The notes: generated by a model not told the origin, from the letters alone. A DNA stretch of 50,439 nucleotides from Myxococcales bacterium UBA1660 (GCA_002320815.1 DCLA01000075.1:4038-54476); one strand, 5' to 3'. Positions 7,001 through 15,396 are shown, counted from the stretch's first letter. Program-made: numbers and translations.

Positions 7001-8579
7001 CCGCTATCGCGATGCGCTGGGGATCGTACCGCCGCGGGGTACGCCCCAGGCGCTGCTCATGCCCGCCACCGATCCGCTCGGTGACCTGGTGGCCCGCTAC
7101 GCGCGCTCCCACGTGCCCTTCCGGGCCGAGACCCTGGCCGCCCACTACGGGCTCGGGGTGGGGCCGGTGGTGAGCGCCCTGAAGCGCCTGGAGACCCTCG
7201 GTCGCGTGGTCGAGGGCGAGCTCCTTCCCCGCGCGATCCTCCAGGAGCGGGACCTCGGGTCCGGTCGCGAGTGGTGCGACGCGGACGTCCTCCGGCGCAT
7301 CAAGCGCGCGTCGTTGGCCCGGCTGCGCCACCAAGTGGAGCCGGTGGAGCCCGAGGCCTACGCGCGCTTCCTCGCGGACTGGCAGGGCGTCACCCGACCG
7401 CGGCGGGGCGCCGACGCGGTGCTCTCGGTGGTCGAGCAGCTCCAGGGCGCCGCGATCCCCTACTCGGACCTCGAGCAGCGGGTGCTGCCCGCGCGCGTCG
7501 AGGCCTTCGACCGCCGGGACCTCGACGATCTCTTCGCCAGCGGCGAGGTGCTCTGGCGCGGGATGCAGTCGCTGGGCGACAAGGACGGGCGCGTCGCGCT
7601 CTATCTGGCCGAACACTACCCGCTCCTCGCGCCGGACACCGAGCCCGCCGAAGGCGAGCTGGCCCAAGCGCTCCGGGAGCTCTTCGCCGAGCGCGGCGCG
7701 CTCTTCTTCCGCGACCTGGTGAGCTCGACGGGGCGACTGCCCGCCGAGGTCTTCGAGGCGCTCTACGACATGGTCTGGGCCGGCGAGGTCACCAACGACA
7801 CCCTCGCGCCGCTGCGCTCCCTGCGTACGCCGCGCCGCGGCCGCATGCGCCGCGGGCTCGGTCGCCGCGCCGCCTCCATCGGGCCGGCCGGGAGCGAGGG
7901 GCGCTGGTCGCTGCTGCCCGACGAGCGGTCGTCGGCCACCGAGCGCCTGGAGGCCCACGCGACGCAGCTCCTCGAGCGGAGCGGCGTGCTCATCCGCGAG
8001 CAGCTCAAGAGCGAGCCCATCCCCGGCGGTTTCAGCGCGGTCTACCCGGTGCTGAAGGCCATGGAGGAGGTCGGGCGCGTGCGGCGCGGTTACTTCGTCT
8101 CCGGGCTCGGCGCGACCCAGTTCGCGGTCCCCGGCGCGGAGGACCGACTCCGGGACCATCGCGAAGAGACCGAGGAGAGCGCGGCCCACGTGCTGGCCGC
8201 CGACGACCCGGCGAACCCCTACGGCGCGTCCCTCCCATGGCCCGAGTCGGGGGAAGGGCTGCGGGGCGCGCGGGCCGCCGGGTCGCAGGTGATCCTCTGG
8301 GAAGGTCGCTTGGTCGGGTACATCGGCCGCACCGGCGAGCGGCTGAGCACCTTCCTGCCGGCGGCCGAGCCCGAGCGCAGCCGGGCGGCGCGGGCGATGG
8401 CCGAAGCGCTGGGGCGCGGCGAGGGCCGTGCCCGAGGTCGCACGGGCGGCGGGGGCGTGCTCCTGGCGCGAATCGACGGCGGCGCGGCCCACGAAGCAGA
8501 CTACGCGCCCTACCTCGAGGAGGCGGGCTTCCGCAGCTCCGGCAAGGGGCTCTACCGGCGCTACGACGCCGCCGAGTAG
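4065..8579 (+). CDS. lhr: Lhr-type large DEAD/DEAH-family ATP-dependent helicase
   Basis: A 1504-residue superfamily 2 helicase. APTGSGKT (residues 43-50) is the Walker A motif, DEIH (165-168) is motif II and SAT (203-205) is motif III; ATSSLELGIDIG and QRIGRAGHQ are motifs V and VI of RecA domain 2. The length matches full Lhr (E. coli Lhr is about 1538 residues), so it should include both the Lhr core (helicase, winged helix, bridging domain) and the long C-terminal domain. Lhr proteins translocate 3'-5' on single-stranded DNA and unwind RNA:DNA hybrids in DNA repair; glycosylase activity has been reported for the C-terminal domain of the E. coli protein. An acidic linker (EDDEDDE, about residue 266) lies between the two RecA domains. 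The ATG at 4065 has no strong Shine-Dalgarno sequence. Confidence 0.92.
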   Translation: MSALDFAHPCTRRWFETSFDAPTGAQSKGWPAIASGESTLLLAPTGSGKTLAAFLVAIDRLLFGKPPATKTTRVLYVSPLKALAVDVERNLRAPLAGIRAAAIREGVPHHDVTVGVRTGDTPPAERERMKRNPPDILITTPESLYLMLTSQAAKVFTGVETLIVDEIHSLVPTKRGSHMALTVERMESIRDPALAPLQRIGLSATQRPLDEVARYLGGAVEGSHRPVTIVDAGSKKDFDLKVEVPVEDMARLDAGPVAAELEAREDDEDDETPPWERVQPGPAAAATQTGGASIWPAIHPRLVRLIRDHRSTMIFVNSRRLAERLSGAINELAGEELALAHHGSVAKDIRASIEDRLKRGDLPAIVATSSLELGIDIGFVDLVIQIEAPPSVASGIQRIGRAGHQVGAVSRGVIFPKYRHDLLACASVVRHVRAGHVESTRYPRNPLDVLAQQVVAIVSQGEEVVVDELYALITRAAPYVELPRRAFEGVLDMLSGRYPSEQFGELRPRITWDRIAGTLRPRRGAKMLAIANGGTIPDRGLYGVFLADSEKTIRVGELDEEMVFESREGEVFLLGASSWRIEEITHERVLVTPAPGEPGKMPFWHGDRPGRPAEFGRAIGQLTRELGKADPAAAEATLVREHGLDERAAANLVRYLADQKEATRVLPSDQRIVIERFVDEIGDPVVAILSPFGARVHAPWATAVQALLMEERGIEVDLLWSDDGIVFRFPDVDAPPEDALFFPAADEIERLVTGRIGETALFAARFRENAGRSLLLPRRRPGQRTPLWQQRRKSASLLGVAAGFRDFPVILETYRECLQDVFDLPSLREILSDIERRKVRLSSVETKTPSPFAAALLFDYVASFLYEGDAPLAERRAQALSLDPGMLRELLGEPELRELLDAEAVREVEAQIQRRKYAIDHPDRLHDLLLSLGDLAVADIEARTEGSAASMLDQLERERRISRVTIAGEPRVFAIEDVARYRDALGIVPPRGTPQALLMPATDPLGDLVARYARSHVPFRAETLAAHYGLGVGPVVSALKRLETLGRVVEGELLPRAILQERDLGSGREWCDADVLRRIKRASLARLRHQVEPVEPEAYARFLADWQGVTRPRRGADAVLSVVEQLQGAAIPYSDLEQRVLPARVEAFDRRDLDDLFASGEVLWRGMQSLGDKDGRVALYLAEHYPLLAPDTEPAEGELAQALRELFAERGALFFRDLVSSTGRLPAEVFEALYDMVWAGEVTNDTLAPLRSLRTPRRGRMRRGLGRRAASIGPAGSEGRWSLLPDERSSATERLEAHATQLLERSGVLIREQLKSEPIPGGFSAVYPVLKAMEEVGRVRRGYFVSGLGATQFAVPGAEDRLRDHREETEESAAHVLAADDPANPYGASLPWPESGEGLRGARAAGSQVILWEGRLVGYIGRTGERLSTFLPAAEPERSRAARAMAEALGRGEGRARGRTGGGGVLLARIDGGAAHEADYAPYLEEAGFRSSGKGLYRRYDAAE

Positions 8580-8589
8580 AGCCCCGCGC

Positions 8590-9237
8590 TCAGAAGGACG
8601 CGCCGGCGCCGACGTAGGGCCAGGGGATGGCGCCGAAGCGGTCGGGATCGCTGCTGCTGAAGCTGAGGCCGCGAGCCATCACGGCCATGACGCCGCCGCG
8701 GAAGTGGAACCCGGCGGGCTCGCTGGGGTGGTAGCGGTAGCCCACGAAGGCGGTGCCAAAGGCGCCGACGCCGGAGCCCCGGGAGACCACTCCGTCATTC
8801 ACCGCAGCGGTGACGATCATGAGGGTGGCGCCCCCGCCGACCTCGAAGATGTGGTTGGTGCTGCCAATCCCCAGGTAGCTCACGGTGAGGGGGAGCGTGG
8901 TCAGGGTCGCGCGGACGGAGACGCCGTCGTCGGGGTCGTATCCGTCGAGGCCGAGGAAGCCGACGCCGAGGCGCAGACCCACGTCTTCGTGGACCAGCCG
9001 CTCGTAGTTGATGGAGTAGAAGAGCCCGGCCCCCAAGCCTTCGGCGAAGACGGTGTTCCGTGCGCGGTTCTCGATGACCTCCGCCTCGTACCTCGGGCCG
9101 GGAGGCGGTACCTGCGCGGTGGGGGGTGGCGGCACCGACTGGTAGCCCGCTGGCGCGTCCTGGGCGGAGGCGGAGTCGGCGAAGGTGACGCCGACGAGGA
9201 AGAGAAGGGAAGCCAGGAGACGATGTCGTTCGTTCAT
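8590..9237 (-). CDS. Predicted outer-membrane beta-barrel protein
   Basis: A 215-residue protein with an N-terminal signal peptide (MNERHRLLASLLFLVGVTF, cleavage after ADSASA) and a short Pro-rich linker. The rest alternates polar and hydrophobic residues and ends in Phe (VGAGASF), as barrel proteins recognised by the BAM complex do. I start it at 9237 rather than at an upstream ATG (9294) because AAGGGG lies 7-8 bp upstream and the signal peptide begins there. It converges with the lhr gene, only 10 bp from its stop. No family was recognised; it could be a small OmpA/OmpX-like barrel. Confidence 0.7.
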   Translation of the reverse strand: MNERHRLLASLLFLVGVTFADSASAQDAPAGYQSVPPPPTAQVPPPGPRYEAEVIENRARNTVFAEGLGAGLFYSINYERLVHEDVGLRLGVGFLGLDGYDPDDGVSVRATLTTLPLTVSYLGIGSTNHIFEVGGGATLMIVTAAVNDGVVSRGSGVGAFGTAFVGYRYHPSEPAGFHFRGGVMAVMARGLSFSSSDPDRFGAIPWPYVGAGASF

Positions 9238-9372
9238 GGCGTTCCCCTTCAGCAACGTCCGTTCCAGGCCGACGGAGTGCGCTTTCTTCGACACTCGGCG
9301 GGTCGATCGCCCGAGAGTTTACGATTCGTACGTCGTCCGAGAACGCGGGTTCCGGGGGCGCGACGGTTCCGG

Positions 9373-10257
9373 TCAGAAGACCAGGCTGACCGTCTCGCCG
9401 GCGGCCGAGCTCAGAGTCGCGGTGCCGTGGAGGTCCTCGGGCGCGGTGGTCGTCGGGTCCGCGGAGAGGACGAGCTCGCCCATGGTGAGCTCCGGCCGCG
9501 AGTCGGCGGTGCCGAAGCGCGCGGTGTAGCCCACGCAGTCGCGCCCGTGGGGCCAGAAGTCGGTGAAGCGCAGCGGGAACGCCCGGGCACCCACCGTGCC
9601 GTCGGCGCGGCGGGCGATCTCCAGAGTCAGCGTCTCACCGAAGAGCGCGGTCGTGGGGCGGAAGGAGAGGACCGTGGTGTCGATGTCCGTCGGGTAGGGA
9701 TGGAACGGGGTGATGGCGCCGCGACAGAAGACCATGTCGGTCCCCTCGCACTCCGCCGTCGCGGTGTCGGGCGCGGTGAGCGTCTCGTCGACCCGGACAT
9801 CGATGGTGAGCCCCGAAGTGGGGGTGACGACGTCGCCGCCGATGAGCGAGAGGTGATCGCAGAAGGTCGCCGCGAAATACTCGTCGGAGGACTCGCTACC
9901 GAATACCGGGTCGGCCTCGAAGGGCCACTGGCCGTCTTCGGTGGGGACGCAGAAGGGGTCTCCCACCGGGCAATCCACGGGCACGAAGCCTTCCGCCGGG
10001 CACCCGTTCTGGAACCACTTGCACCCGCCGTTGCAGGCCAGGAGGGGCGCGCCGGTGCCGCCGCAGTCCGCGTGGAACGCGCCGCTGACGCAGGTCGACA
10101 GAGGCGGTGCCACACCGTTCGGGCACGCCGCGGCCACGTTCTCGCGGCCGGCGTCGCCCCGCATCTCCTCCACTACGCCGCGCTCATCGCCGGTGTCTTC
10201 TGCGGGCGAGCCGCAGGCCAGGAGACCAAAGACGAGGACGGCAACCGAGATGCGCAT
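9373..10257 (-). CDS. Hypothetical lipoprotein with cysteine-containing N-terminal region
   Basis: A 294-residue protein with the lipobox GLLAC and a predicted acylated cysteine near residue 15. About ten cysteines lie in the first 150 residues, including a GGCKWFQNGCPAEGF segment, followed by a beta-rich C-terminal half. The frame is open upstream of 10257, but the signal peptide places the start there (MRISVAVLVFG). It is transcribed divergently from the DUF2378 gene; the 139-bp gap must hold both promoters. No catalytic motif or known family is visible. It is likely anchored in the outer membrane or exposed at the cell surface. Confidence 0.62.
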   Translation of the reverse strand: MRISVAVLVFGLLACGSPAEDTGDERGVVEEMRGDAGRENVAAACPNGVAPPLSTCVSGAFHADCGGTGAPLLACNGGCKWFQNGCPAEGFVPVDCPVGDPFCVPTEDGQWPFEADPVFGSESSDEYFAATFCDHLSLIGGDVVTPTSGLTIDVRVDETLTAPDTATAECEGTDMVFCRGAITPFHPYPTDIDTTVLSFRPTTALFGETLTLEIARRADGTVGARAFPLRFTDFWPHGRDCVGYTARFGTADSRPELTMGELVLSADPTTTAPEDLHGTATLSSAAGETVSLVF

Positions 10258-10396
10258 GGACGGATCGTAGCGGGACCGGGACGGGTCCCCCATCGGCCGA
10301 ATCAGGTAGATCGCGGTGCCGCGCCCGTTTCGGGTCGCCGGGTATCCGGGCCCAGTCGCGATTGGCCATCGGGGCCCGGGGGGATAGGGTTCCGTC

Positions 10397-10945
10397 ATGC
10401 CGGCAACGGGCTTCGCCCCCATCGATCTGGACGCACCCCTCGACACCCGAGAGCGCCTCGCCGCGGTACCCCGGGGGCTCACCGCCAAGGGGCTCATCTT
10501 CAACGCCAACGCTGGCCGATTGGGTCTCGACGAGCCCACCCGCGGAGCCTTCCGCGACTACCCGCTCGAGGACCTCATCGCTCTCCAGGCCCGCGCCGAT
10601 GAGCGCGGCGACGGCGCGCGGCGCCTCTACGAGACGGGCATCGTGGCAGCCCAGAAGGTCTGCGACTCGATGCCCGGGCGGGTGCTCCTGGCGCTCATCG
10701 GCGGCGACCTCCACAGCGGGGCCCGCTACGGGCAGCGGGTCTGGCGCATCGCCGTCACGACCGGGCAGGTCTCGCACACCACGGTGGGTCCGCGCGCGAT
10801 CCAGTTCGCGGTGCGCGAGGTCTGGGGGTTCCACGCGTACCTGGTGGGAGCCTTCGTGGGGATGACGCGGACCCTCGAGCCTCGCGCGCAGGTGACGTAC
10901 CGGCGGGTGTCGCTCTCGGGCTTCGACGTGCTCGTGGAGTGGTGA
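10397..10945 (+). CDS. DUF2378 (TIGR02265) family protein
   Basis: A 182-residue protein matching the layout of the myxobacterial paralogous family TIGR02265/DUF2378. It has an N-terminal VPRGLTAKGLIFN segment, FRDYPLEDLIAL, a central GRVLLALIGGDL motif and a beta-rich C-terminus ending in FDVLVEW. No function is established for the family, which is largely restricted to Myxococcota and usually present in many copies. No signal peptide or membrane segment is seen, so it should be cytoplasmic. It stands alone between a divergent lipoprotein gene and the 25-bp tandem array at 10990. Recognition is from memory of the family pattern. Confidence 0.75.
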   Translation: MPATGFAPIDLDAPLDTRERLAAVPRGLTAKGLIFNANAGRLGLDEPTRGAFRDYPLEDLIALQARADERGDGARRLYETGIVAAQKVCDSMPGRVLLALIGGDLHSGARYGQRVWRIAVTTGQVSHTTVGPRAIQFAVREVWGFHAYLVGAFVGMTRTLEPRAQVTYRRVSLSGFDVLVEW

Positions 10946-10966
10946 GCCCGGGCCCGAGGGCGGGCT
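10945..10966 (+). terminator. Hairpin after the DUF2378 gene
   Basis: AGCCCG (10945-10950) pairs with CGGGCT (10961-10966) around a 10-base loop, starting at the last base of the stop codon. There is no T tract, so it is only a weak terminator candidate. Confidence 0.35.
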
Positions 10967-10989
10967 GGCGTCCGCGAGTCGGAGCCGAA

Positions 10990-11139
10990 GCGCAAGTACG
11001 CAAGTGCGTCCCGAGCGCAAGTACGCAAGTGCGTCCCGAGCGCAAGTACGCAAGTGCGTCCCGAGCGCAAGTTGGCAAGTGCGTCCCGAGCGCAAGTTGG
11101 CAAGTGCGTCCCGAACGCAAGTTGGCAAGTGCGTCCCGA
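10990..11139. repeat. Six-unit 25-bp tandem array
   Basis: Six head-to-tail 25-bp units start at 10990, 11015, 11040, 11065, 11090 and 11115. Units 1-3 contain GCAAGTACGCAAGTGCGTCCC; units 4-6 carry TTG in place of TAC, so the array is two blocks of three. Each unit holds two GCAAGT half-repeats. The unit matches that of the 3669-4012 blocks at 17 of 25 positions in register, including the GCGTCCC core, so the two families appear related. There are no spacers, so it is not CRISPR. The remaining 127 bp up to the protease gene should hold that gene's promoter, but no clear -35/-10 pair was found. Confidence 0.93.
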
Positions 11140-11266
11140 ACGTGATTCACCTCTCATGGTGTGAGCTGGCTCTCGGGGATCGCTGTGCGCCGAACGGTCG
11201 TACGGTGTACGCAACGCACACAGAACGTGTTCCGCGTGGGGACACGCCGTTTCTTTCGAGGCCACG

Positions 11267-12586
11267 ATGCGACGATCCCTCCCCATTCTCGTCGTCGGTG
11301 CCCTGCTCGGACTCACGGGCTGTGCCGACAAGCATTCCACCGAAGACGACGGCGACACGCCGGTCACCTTCGACGCGACCACGGTGCCCGCCGCCGATGG
11401 TGGTTCGATGACCACGCCCGGCTCCGACGCCGGGACCGTCGAGCCCGGCGAGTGCGTGGGCGACGAGCGACGCTCCGGCTTCATCTTCTACGGCACGTCC
11501 ACCCCGACTCACGTGCCCCTCTCCACTGGTCAGATCCAGTCGGTGGTCAGCTTCGGGGGCTGCAGCGGCATGCTCATCGCCGACAGCTGGGTGCTGACCG
11601 CGCGCCACTGCGGCATCCGTCCCGGCCGGGAGCTCTGCATCGGCGTGAGCCCCACCAACAGCGACGTCTGCTTCACCGCAGCCTCGGTGGTCAACGAGCC
11701 CGGTGGCAACGACCTGACCCTGGTCGAGCTCGACGCGCCGGCCTCCAGCCGCGCCGCTTGGGCCGAGCCGGTGCCCATCCTCACCGAGATCATGGACGAC
11801 TCCTGGCTCGGCCGCACCGCCGAGGCTTCCGGCTTCGGCCAGCAGGAGACCGGCGCCAGTGGGGAGCGCGAGTTCACCGCCGAGCCCATCGTCTCGCTCC
11901 GCGGGAGCAGCGTGAGCATCGACGGCGAGGGCACCCGGGGGGTCTGCTTCGGCGACTCCGGCGGCCCGCTCTTCGCCATCGCCAGCGACGCCTCGGTGCG
12001 GGTCATCGGCGCGCTCAGCGGTGGCGACGAGAGCTGCGTCGGCGTCGACAACTTCACCCGGACCGACGTGTTCCGCGACTGGATCGAGAGCAACACCGGA
12101 CCGACGATCGTCGACGGCGCGAGCTGCGGGTCCATCACCGAGACCGGCCGCTGCGTCTCGGGCGCCGCCGTGTACTGTTCGGGCGACGAGCTCCAGCGCG
12201 AGGTCTGCGAAGGCGGCGAGACCTGCGGCTGGGACGCCGGCGCGGACGCCTACCGCTGCATCGCCGAGGGCACCGATCCCTGCGAGGGCCTGGACAGCGT
12301 CGGCGAGTGCGCCGGCAACGTGGCCCGCTGGTGCGAGGGCGGCGTGGTCCGCAGCCGCGACTGCGGCTCCTGCGACCAGGTCTGCGCGAACATCGACGAG
12401 GTCGGCGGCGCGTACTGCCAGCCCGACGCCTGTGCGGGCGTGGACTACCTCGGCCGCTGCGATGGCGACGTGGCCGTCTGGTGCCAGGACGGCGCGCTCC
12501 AGCAGCTCGACTGCGCCGCGGCCGGCCGGTCGTGCGGCTACATCAACGACGACATCGGCTACTACTGCGGCCGCCGTCGCCGCTGA
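11267..12586 (+). CDS. Secreted trypsin-like (S1) serine protease lipoprotein with three C-terminal cysteine-rich repeats
   Basis: A 439-residue protein. The lipobox LTGC puts the acylated Cys at 19. The S1 fold has all three catalytic residues: H114 (TARHC), D149 (NDLTLVEL) and S231 (GDSGGP). After the protease domain come three repeats of about 45 residues, around 283-335, 337-388 and 389-436. Each follows the pattern G-x-C...(Y/W)C...(E/D)C...C...C, as in other myxobacterial surface proteases. It is probably displayed on the outer membrane for protein digestion or processing of surface proteins. The Ser-Gly-Asp-rich stretch after the lipobox is a tether. It converges with the kinase gene. 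Confidence 0.88.
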   Translation: MRRSLPILVVGALLGLTGCADKHSTEDDGDTPVTFDATTVPAADGGSMTTPGSDAGTVEPGECVGDERRSGFIFYGTSTPTHVPLSTGQIQSVVSFGGCSGMLIADSWVLTARHCGIRPGRELCIGVSPTNSDVCFTAASVVNEPGGNDLTLVELDAPASSRAAWAEPVPILTEIMDDSWLGRTAEASGFGQQETGASGEREFTAEPIVSLRGSSVSIDGEGTRGVCFGDSGGPLFAIASDASVRVIGALSGGDESCVGVDNFTRTDVFRDWIESNTGPTIVDGASCGSITETGRCVSGAAVYCSGDELQREVCEGGETCGWDAGADAYRCIAEGTDPCEGLDSVGECAGNVARWCEGGVVRSRDCGSCDQVCANIDEVGGAYCQPDACAGVDYLGRCDGDVAVWCQDGALQQLDCAAAGRSCGYINDDIGYYCGRRRR

Positions 12587-12622
12587 GGCCTCGAGCCGAT
12601 CCCGTGTGACGCGCTGGTCGGC

Positions 12623-13957
12623 TCAGCCGGCCAGCGTGTACCAGGCCAGCGCGGCGGCGCCGATCCACGCGGCGACGCCCACCGCCATCAGCACCCGGAG
12701 CTGTCCGTCCGCGGCGGCCGCGGGGCCCGCGCCGCCGCCGGGCACGACGGGCGGCGCGATGGGGGTCTCGCCCGGCGGTCGGGGCGTCTTGCCCGCGTGG
12801 GTCGGGGTCTCGGATCCGGCGATCGCCGGCGGCGAGGTGAAGGCCGGCTCCTCGCCGGAGACGACCTCGTGCATGCCGGTCGGCAGGCCGATGAGCGGCT
12901 GGGTCCCGGTCTCCGCCGCGGCGGGCACGATGCGAGACCCCTCCGCGCTCGACTTCGGGGCGGGGCGCATGACGGTCCGCTCGCGACCCGAGGAGACCTG
13001 CTGGATCTGGTCCTGGATCCCCGAGAGCGCGGCCCCGGCGTTCTCCTGGACGAAGTGCGCCAGCTTCCGGGTGCTCGGCCGATTGGGGACCGCGTCCCCG
13101 ACGGCGCGGGCGAAGCGCGCGGCGTTGGGGCAGCGACGCTCCGGGTCCCGGGTCAGCGCCCAGAGGACGGCCGTGGCCAGCTCCTCGGGGCAGTCGGGGC
13201 GGAGCTCCCGCGGGTCGGGGATTCGCAGCTCTTTCACCCGCTGCAGGGTCTCGATGGGGTCGCCGGTGTTGAAGAGCGAGCGCCCGGTGAGGCACTCCCA
13301 GGCGACCACCCCCAGCGAGAAGACGTCCGAGCGCCGGTCGAGCGGGAGGCTCTTGGCCTGCTTCGGCGAGACGTAGGCGACCTTGCCCTTGAGCTGCCCC
13401 ACCTGGGTCTTGGTGCTGCGCATCACCGCCCGGGCGATGCCGAAGTCGGTCACCCGGACGCGTCCGTCGGCGCCGACCAGGATGTTCTGCGGCGAGATGT
13501 CGCGGTGGACCACGTGCAGGTGCTGACCGGTGGGCGTGGTCGCGTTGTGGGCGTCGTCGAGGCCCCGCGCGGCCTGGGCGAGGATCTCGGCCACCACCGG
13601 GATCGGGAGCTGCCCGAGGGCGCCGTCGATGACGCCCACCGCGAGGTCGTAGAGGGTGACCCCTACGACCAGCTCCATGACGATGTAGAGGGCTCCGTCG
13701 TCTTCGGCACGACCCAGCTCCAGGGTCTGCACCACGTGCGGGCTGCTGATGTGCGCGGCGAGGCGGGCCTCGTCGAGGAACATCGTGACGAAGTGCTCGT
13801 CGGCGAGCTCGGGCAGGAGCCGCTTGACCGCGACCAGCTTCTCGAAGCCGGCGGGGCCGCTCAGCCGGGCGGCGAAGACCTCGGCCATGCCGCCGCTCGC
13901 GACGTGGAAGAGGGCCTCGTATCGACCGAAGGTGAGCGGAACGGCGGGGCTCGCCAC
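12623..13957 (-). CDS. Eukaryotic-like Ser/Thr protein kinase (PknB type), C-terminal transmembrane anchor
   Basis: A 444-residue protein. The kinase domain spans about residues 11-290: a Gly-rich loop (ASGGMAEVF), VAVKR with K45, HRDISPQN (151-158) as catalytic loop and DFGIA (171-175). A Pro/Ala-rich linker follows, and one C-terminal membrane helix (about 417-438) ends at LAG. The usual APE/SPE activation-loop motif reads SPK (197-199), changing the conserved Glu to Lys. The HRDxSPQN form is common in myxobacterial kinases. No extracellular sensor remains beyond the helix, so it is probably tail-anchored with the kinase in the cytoplasm. Substrates are unknown. The TPR gene upstream on the same strand (14002-15321) is 44 bp away and may be co-transcribed. 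Confidence 0.9.
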   Translation of the reverse strand: MASPAVPLTFGRYEALFHVASGGMAEVFAARLSGPAGFEKLVAVKRLLPELADEHFVTMFLDEARLAAHISSPHVVQTLELGRAEDDGALYIVMELVVGVTLYDLAVGVIDGALGQLPIPVVAEILAQAARGLDDAHNATTPTGQHLHVVHRDISPQNILVGADGRVRVTDFGIARAVMRSTKTQVGQLKGKVAYVSPKQAKSLPLDRRSDVFSLGVVAWECLTGRSLFNTGDPIETLQRVKELRIPDPRELRPDCPEELATAVLWALTRDPERRCPNAARFARAVGDAVPNRPSTRKLAHFVQENAGAALSGIQDQIQQVSSGRERTVMRPAPKSSAEGSRIVPAAAETGTQPLIGLPTGMHEVVSGEEPAFTSPPAIAGSETPTHAGKTPRPPGETPIAPPVVPGGGAGPAAAADGQLRVLMAVGVAAWIGAAALAWYTLAG

Positions 13958-14001
13958 GGGCGGACCTTAGCGGACCGAGGGTCCGGAGGGAAGGACGGCC
14001 T

Positions 14002-15321
14002 TCAGCGGCGGGTGGCGTTGCGCACGCGGGTACCCCCGCGCTGGGCCTGGCTGACCTCGCGGAGCGCGGCCTGGACGTGGGCCCGGTCGACCGGGCCCCG
14101 ACCCTGGAGCGCGCGCTGGTAGTAGTCCCGGGCGCGCACGCGGTCGTTGCGGGCCTTCATCGCGTCGCCGTAGAGCGCGAGGCCGGCGGCGAGGTTCGGG
14201 TGGGTGCGCAGCAGGGTGTCCAGGAAGCCGGTGGCCAGCACGTCCCGGTTCTGGCTCAAGGCCAGCTCCGCGGCCGCGAGGAGCGCCTCGGGCTCGTTGG
14301 GCGCCAGCGCGGCGGCGCGGCGGAACTGCTCGTAGGCCTCCTGGTGGTCGCCCTGGGCAGCGTGGAGCTTGCCCATGAGGAAGACCACGTGGGGCTGGTT
14401 GGGGATGACCTCCAGGGCCTCCCGGAAGCGCGCCTGGGCGGCGTCGTGGTTCCCGGCGCGCAGCTCGATGTCCCCGAGGCCGGCGAGGGCCGCGGCGTCC
14501 CGGGAGTTCGCCTCGAGGGCCGCCTCGAAGGCGGTCTTGGCCGCCGCCGTCTCGCCGGCTTCGAGCTCGAGCTGACCCAGGGCGGTCTGGGCCTCGGCGA
14601 GATCGGGGCGCCCGGCGACGGCGCCGCGCAGGAGGCGGCGGGCCTCGTCGCCCTCGAGGAGGCGACCGAGCTGGTACTGGATCTCGGGGTCGTTCGGCTG
14701 CCGCTGGAGCGCCGCGCGGAGCTCGCGGACGGCGTCGGCCCTGCGGTTGGCGTTGGCGTAGAGGAGGCCGAGGCCGAGGTGCGGCTCCGGGCGCGCGCCG
14801 TCGAGGGCGATGGCGCGCTGGTAGGCCTGCTCGGCGTCGCTCACCGCGGCGCGGAGCCGGTGCGCGTCGCCCAGAGCGAGCTGCGCCTCGAAGTGGTCGC
14901 CGCCGGCGGCCATGGCGGTCTCGAGCTCCTCGAAGGCGCGCCCGCTGCGGTTCCACACCAGGAAGGCCCGGGCCCGGCAGACGTGGGTCAGCGACTGGCC
15001 CCGGTACTTGCGCTCCAGCGGTCGACAGGCGGCGCGGCTCCGGCGGTAGTCCTCCTGGGCGAAGGCCACCCGGGCCACGTCGTAGAGGGCCTCCATGGAG
15101 TCGTCGTGCAGCCGCGCGGCGGTCTTCAGGGTCCGCTCGGCGGCCCGGTACTGGCCGGCGCGGAGCTGCGCCCGGCCCAGGGCGGTCTGGGCGTCGGCGT
15201 CCCGCGGGTTGGCGCGGGCGGCCGCCTCGAGGCTGGCCAGGTCCGCCTGGGCCTGGGCAGCGGGTGCGAGCGCGGCGAAGGTGAGGGTGCCCAAGAGGGC
15301 GAGAGAAGCGGGACGCAGCAT
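14002..15321 (-). CDS. Periplasmic tetratricopeptide-repeat protein
   Basis: A 439-residue protein with a signal peptide (cleavage near APAAQA) followed by about ten TPR-type helical hairpins across nearly the whole chain. Examples are DAQTALGRAQLRAGQYRAAE and EAQTALGQLELEAGETAAAK, with the usual A/G/L/Y/P spacing. TPR arrays are scaffolds for protein-protein contacts; no catalytic domain is present. It precedes the Ser/Thr kinase gene in the same orientation and may belong to one unit with it. A partner or pathway cannot be assigned. Confidence 0.8.
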   Translation of the reverse strand: MLRPASLALLGTLTFAALAPAAQAQADLASLEAAARANPRDADAQTALGRAQLRAGQYRAAERTLKTAARLHDDSMEALYDVARVAFAQEDYRRSRAACRPLERKYRGQSLTHVCRARAFLVWNRSGRAFEELETAMAAGGDHFEAQLALGDAHRLRAAVSDAEQAYQRAIALDGARPEPHLGLGLLYANANRRADAVRELRAALQRQPNDPEIQYQLGRLLEGDEARRLLRGAVAGRPDLAEAQTALGQLELEAGETAAAKTAFEAALEANSRDAAALAGLGDIELRAGNHDAAQARFREALEVIPNQPHVVFLMGKLHAAQGDHQEAYEQFRRAAALAPNEPEALLAAAELALSQNRDVLATGFLDTLLRTHPNLAAGLALYGDAMKARNDRVRARDYYQRALQGRGPVDRAHVQAALREVSQAQRGGTRVRNATRR

Positions 15322-15396
15322 GGGGGCTCTAGGACGGCGAGGGTGGAGAAAACTTCACCCTGGCGATAGCGCATCCTCGAGCCCCCGGCCACGCGC

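Noticed and set aside
3543..8492. 1649-codon open frame opposite the lhr gene
   Set aside because: High-GC antisense frame mirroring the lhr coding sequence. No domain is visible and it contains His/Arg/Gly-rich low-complexity peptide.
10990..11139. Possible CRISPR array
   Set aside because: Units are contiguous at 25 bp with no unique spacers and no cas genes nearby.
10990..11139. Iteron-type replication origin
   Set aside because: No Rep or DnaA gene and no AT-rich unwinding region nearby; the setting is chromosomal.
11004..11411. Plus-strand frame through the second tandem array
   Set aside because: Encodes a low-complexity repeat peptide that runs into the protease promoter and signal peptide; a by-product of the array.
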